Positions 32,487 to 33,061 of a stretch of DNA of 33,061 bases are shown piece after piece. The position numbers and the translations under genes were made by a program. Numbering within the stretch: the first letter of the stretch is position 1; every line of letters starts with the position of its first letter. The notes below the pieces were generated by a model, which had not been told where the DNA came from, ran no database searches, and saw only the letters and a program-made list of their open reading frames with translations. The stretch comes from Lachnospiraceae bacterium (lineage in GTDB: Bacteria > Bacillota > Clostridia > Lachnospirales > Lachnospiraceae), in the NCBI GenBank assembly GCA_021199475.1, contig JAJQHZ010000049.1:1-33061 (forward strand), in the 5' to 3' direction.

Positions 32487-32709
32487 CGCCAGAAATCACG
32501 CCACTCCGGATCCACCTTCACATTGACACAGATGTTCCCGTTCCGCTCATACGTCCATGCAAAAGCCCGCTTATTCTTCTTATACCGAAGCAGGATCCAG
32601 TTATCGTCATGGAACGGCGCGTCCACGTACACATCCTTTGTCGTCAATCTCTGATTGACGGCGTGGGCAGCGTCATTCCATAGTCCAGAATTTCCTTTCG
32701 TTCCGTCAC
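32480..32709 (-). pseudogene. Truncated, frameshifted YjbR/MmcQ-family gene
   Basis: A GTG at 32709 after GAGGTGATATT begins TERKEILDYGMTLP, the usual start of this family. The frame then stops at TGA, and the family sequence resumes in another frame as DVYVDAPFHDDNWILLRYKK to VNVKVDPEWRDFWR. Between them lie about 30 bases carrying the palindrome CGTCAATC-TCT-GATTGACG. After RDFWRS the sequence switches to the FtsX remnant. Both the insertion-like frameshift and the 3' truncation argue for a dead gene. Confidence 0.65.
32642..32660. repeat. Palindrome inside the YjbR remnant (copy C)
   Basis: CGTCAATC and GATTGACG flank a TCT loop, next to GGCGTGGG. On the minus strand it reads CGTCAATCAGAGATTGACG and shares CAATCAGAGATTG with copy A. 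Confidence 0.6.
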
Positions 32710-32913
32710 AATATCACCTCACAGCCTGGGATTTGTATTGTTCTGCAAGTACCTTTTTGAGGGAAGCAAAGCATACTCATCTCCTTGATAACATTCTTTT
32801 TTCATACTACTGTCATGAACCCATGCTACAGTTCTTTCCTTCATAAAACTGATATAAATCGAAATCCTTCCGATCCGCCAGCCTCGCATATTTACAGAAA
32901 TCATTCCGCTTCT

Positions 32914-33060
32914 TCAGTCTGCCCTAAATGAAATTGTCTTTTTACCGCAAACTGTAAATTTGAAATCTCCTATCACAAAGGAATTCCCCGATACCTTCTC
33001 CGAGAGCTGTCTGCTCTCGATAAACTCATCCGTAACCATCACCAGAAACTGCCTGTCATC
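32914..33060 (-). CDS. C-terminal end of an unidentified protein (partial)
   Basis: An open frame enters from the right edge and ends at TGA 32914-32916, giving 48 codons such as RQFLVMVTDEFIESRQLSEK and IGDFKFTVCGKKTISF. The composition looks protein-like, but I recognise no family. Between it and the YjbR start (32710-32913) there are only short frames, one of which (about 60 codons) may be a further remnant. Confidence 0.4.
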   Translation of the reverse strand, partial: DDRQFLVMVTDEFIESRQLSEKVSGNSFVIGDFKFTVCGKKTISFRAD

Positions 33061-33061
33061 T

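Overview
The window looks like a chromosomal stretch from a Gram-positive anaerobe of the Clostridia, probably Lachnospiraceae. This rests on strong GGAGG ribosome binding sites, intrinsic terminators with T runs, DeoR and LysR regulators, a DUF2798-type membrane protein, and the general look of the transporters. The assignment is from recognition, not from a search. No rRNA, tRNA, CRISPR array or complete insertion sequence was seen.

Layout. (1) 1-7.7 kb, minus strand: a type 1 solute-binding protein, then a five-gene nickel/peptide-type ABC importer (two permeases, family 5 binding protein, two ATPases). A long leader carries a cobalamin riboswitch and an intrinsic terminator, so the likely cargo is cobalt, nickel or a corrin-related compound rather than peptides. 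(2) 7.6-10.7 kb, plus strand: a P1B metal-exporting ATPase with an unusual five-unit His/Cys-rich N-terminus. It is divergent from the importer, so uptake and efflux lie back to back. (3) 10.9-15.1 kb: an AstE/AspA-like metallohydrolase, a DUF2798 gene broken by an amber codon, and a 750-residue pRiA4b ORF-3-like protein. (4) 15.1-16.7 kb: a LysR gene divergent from a 25-codon ORF that has its own LysR-type box, promoter, ribosome binding site and structured, terminator-ended 3' region. (5) 16.7-25.5 kb, minus strand: a carbohydrate operon under a DeoR regulator (binding protein, double ATPase, permease, FGGY kinase, class II aldolase, second FGGY kinase). (6) 25.6-28.2 kb: a second copy of the LysR/25-codon cassette, with LysR reduced by a 558-bp in-frame deletion, now placed in front of a GPH-family sugar symporter. 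(7) 28.2-33.1 kb: acetyltransferases, an XRE regulator, an internally shortened RhuM-like protein, FtsX and YjbR remnants, and several nested palindromes. This last part looks like a decaying accessory region.

How it fits together. The sugar operon has a transporter, two kinases and an aldolase but no isomerase or dehydrogenase. That would suit a ketose phosphorylated at both ends and then split. The duplicated LysR cassette brackets this operon and may link it to the GPH symporter. The best candidate for something undescribed is this cassette: a LysR-controlled promoter driving a 25-residue peptide and a conserved hairpin-rich RNA, present twice with 24 of 25 residues identical.
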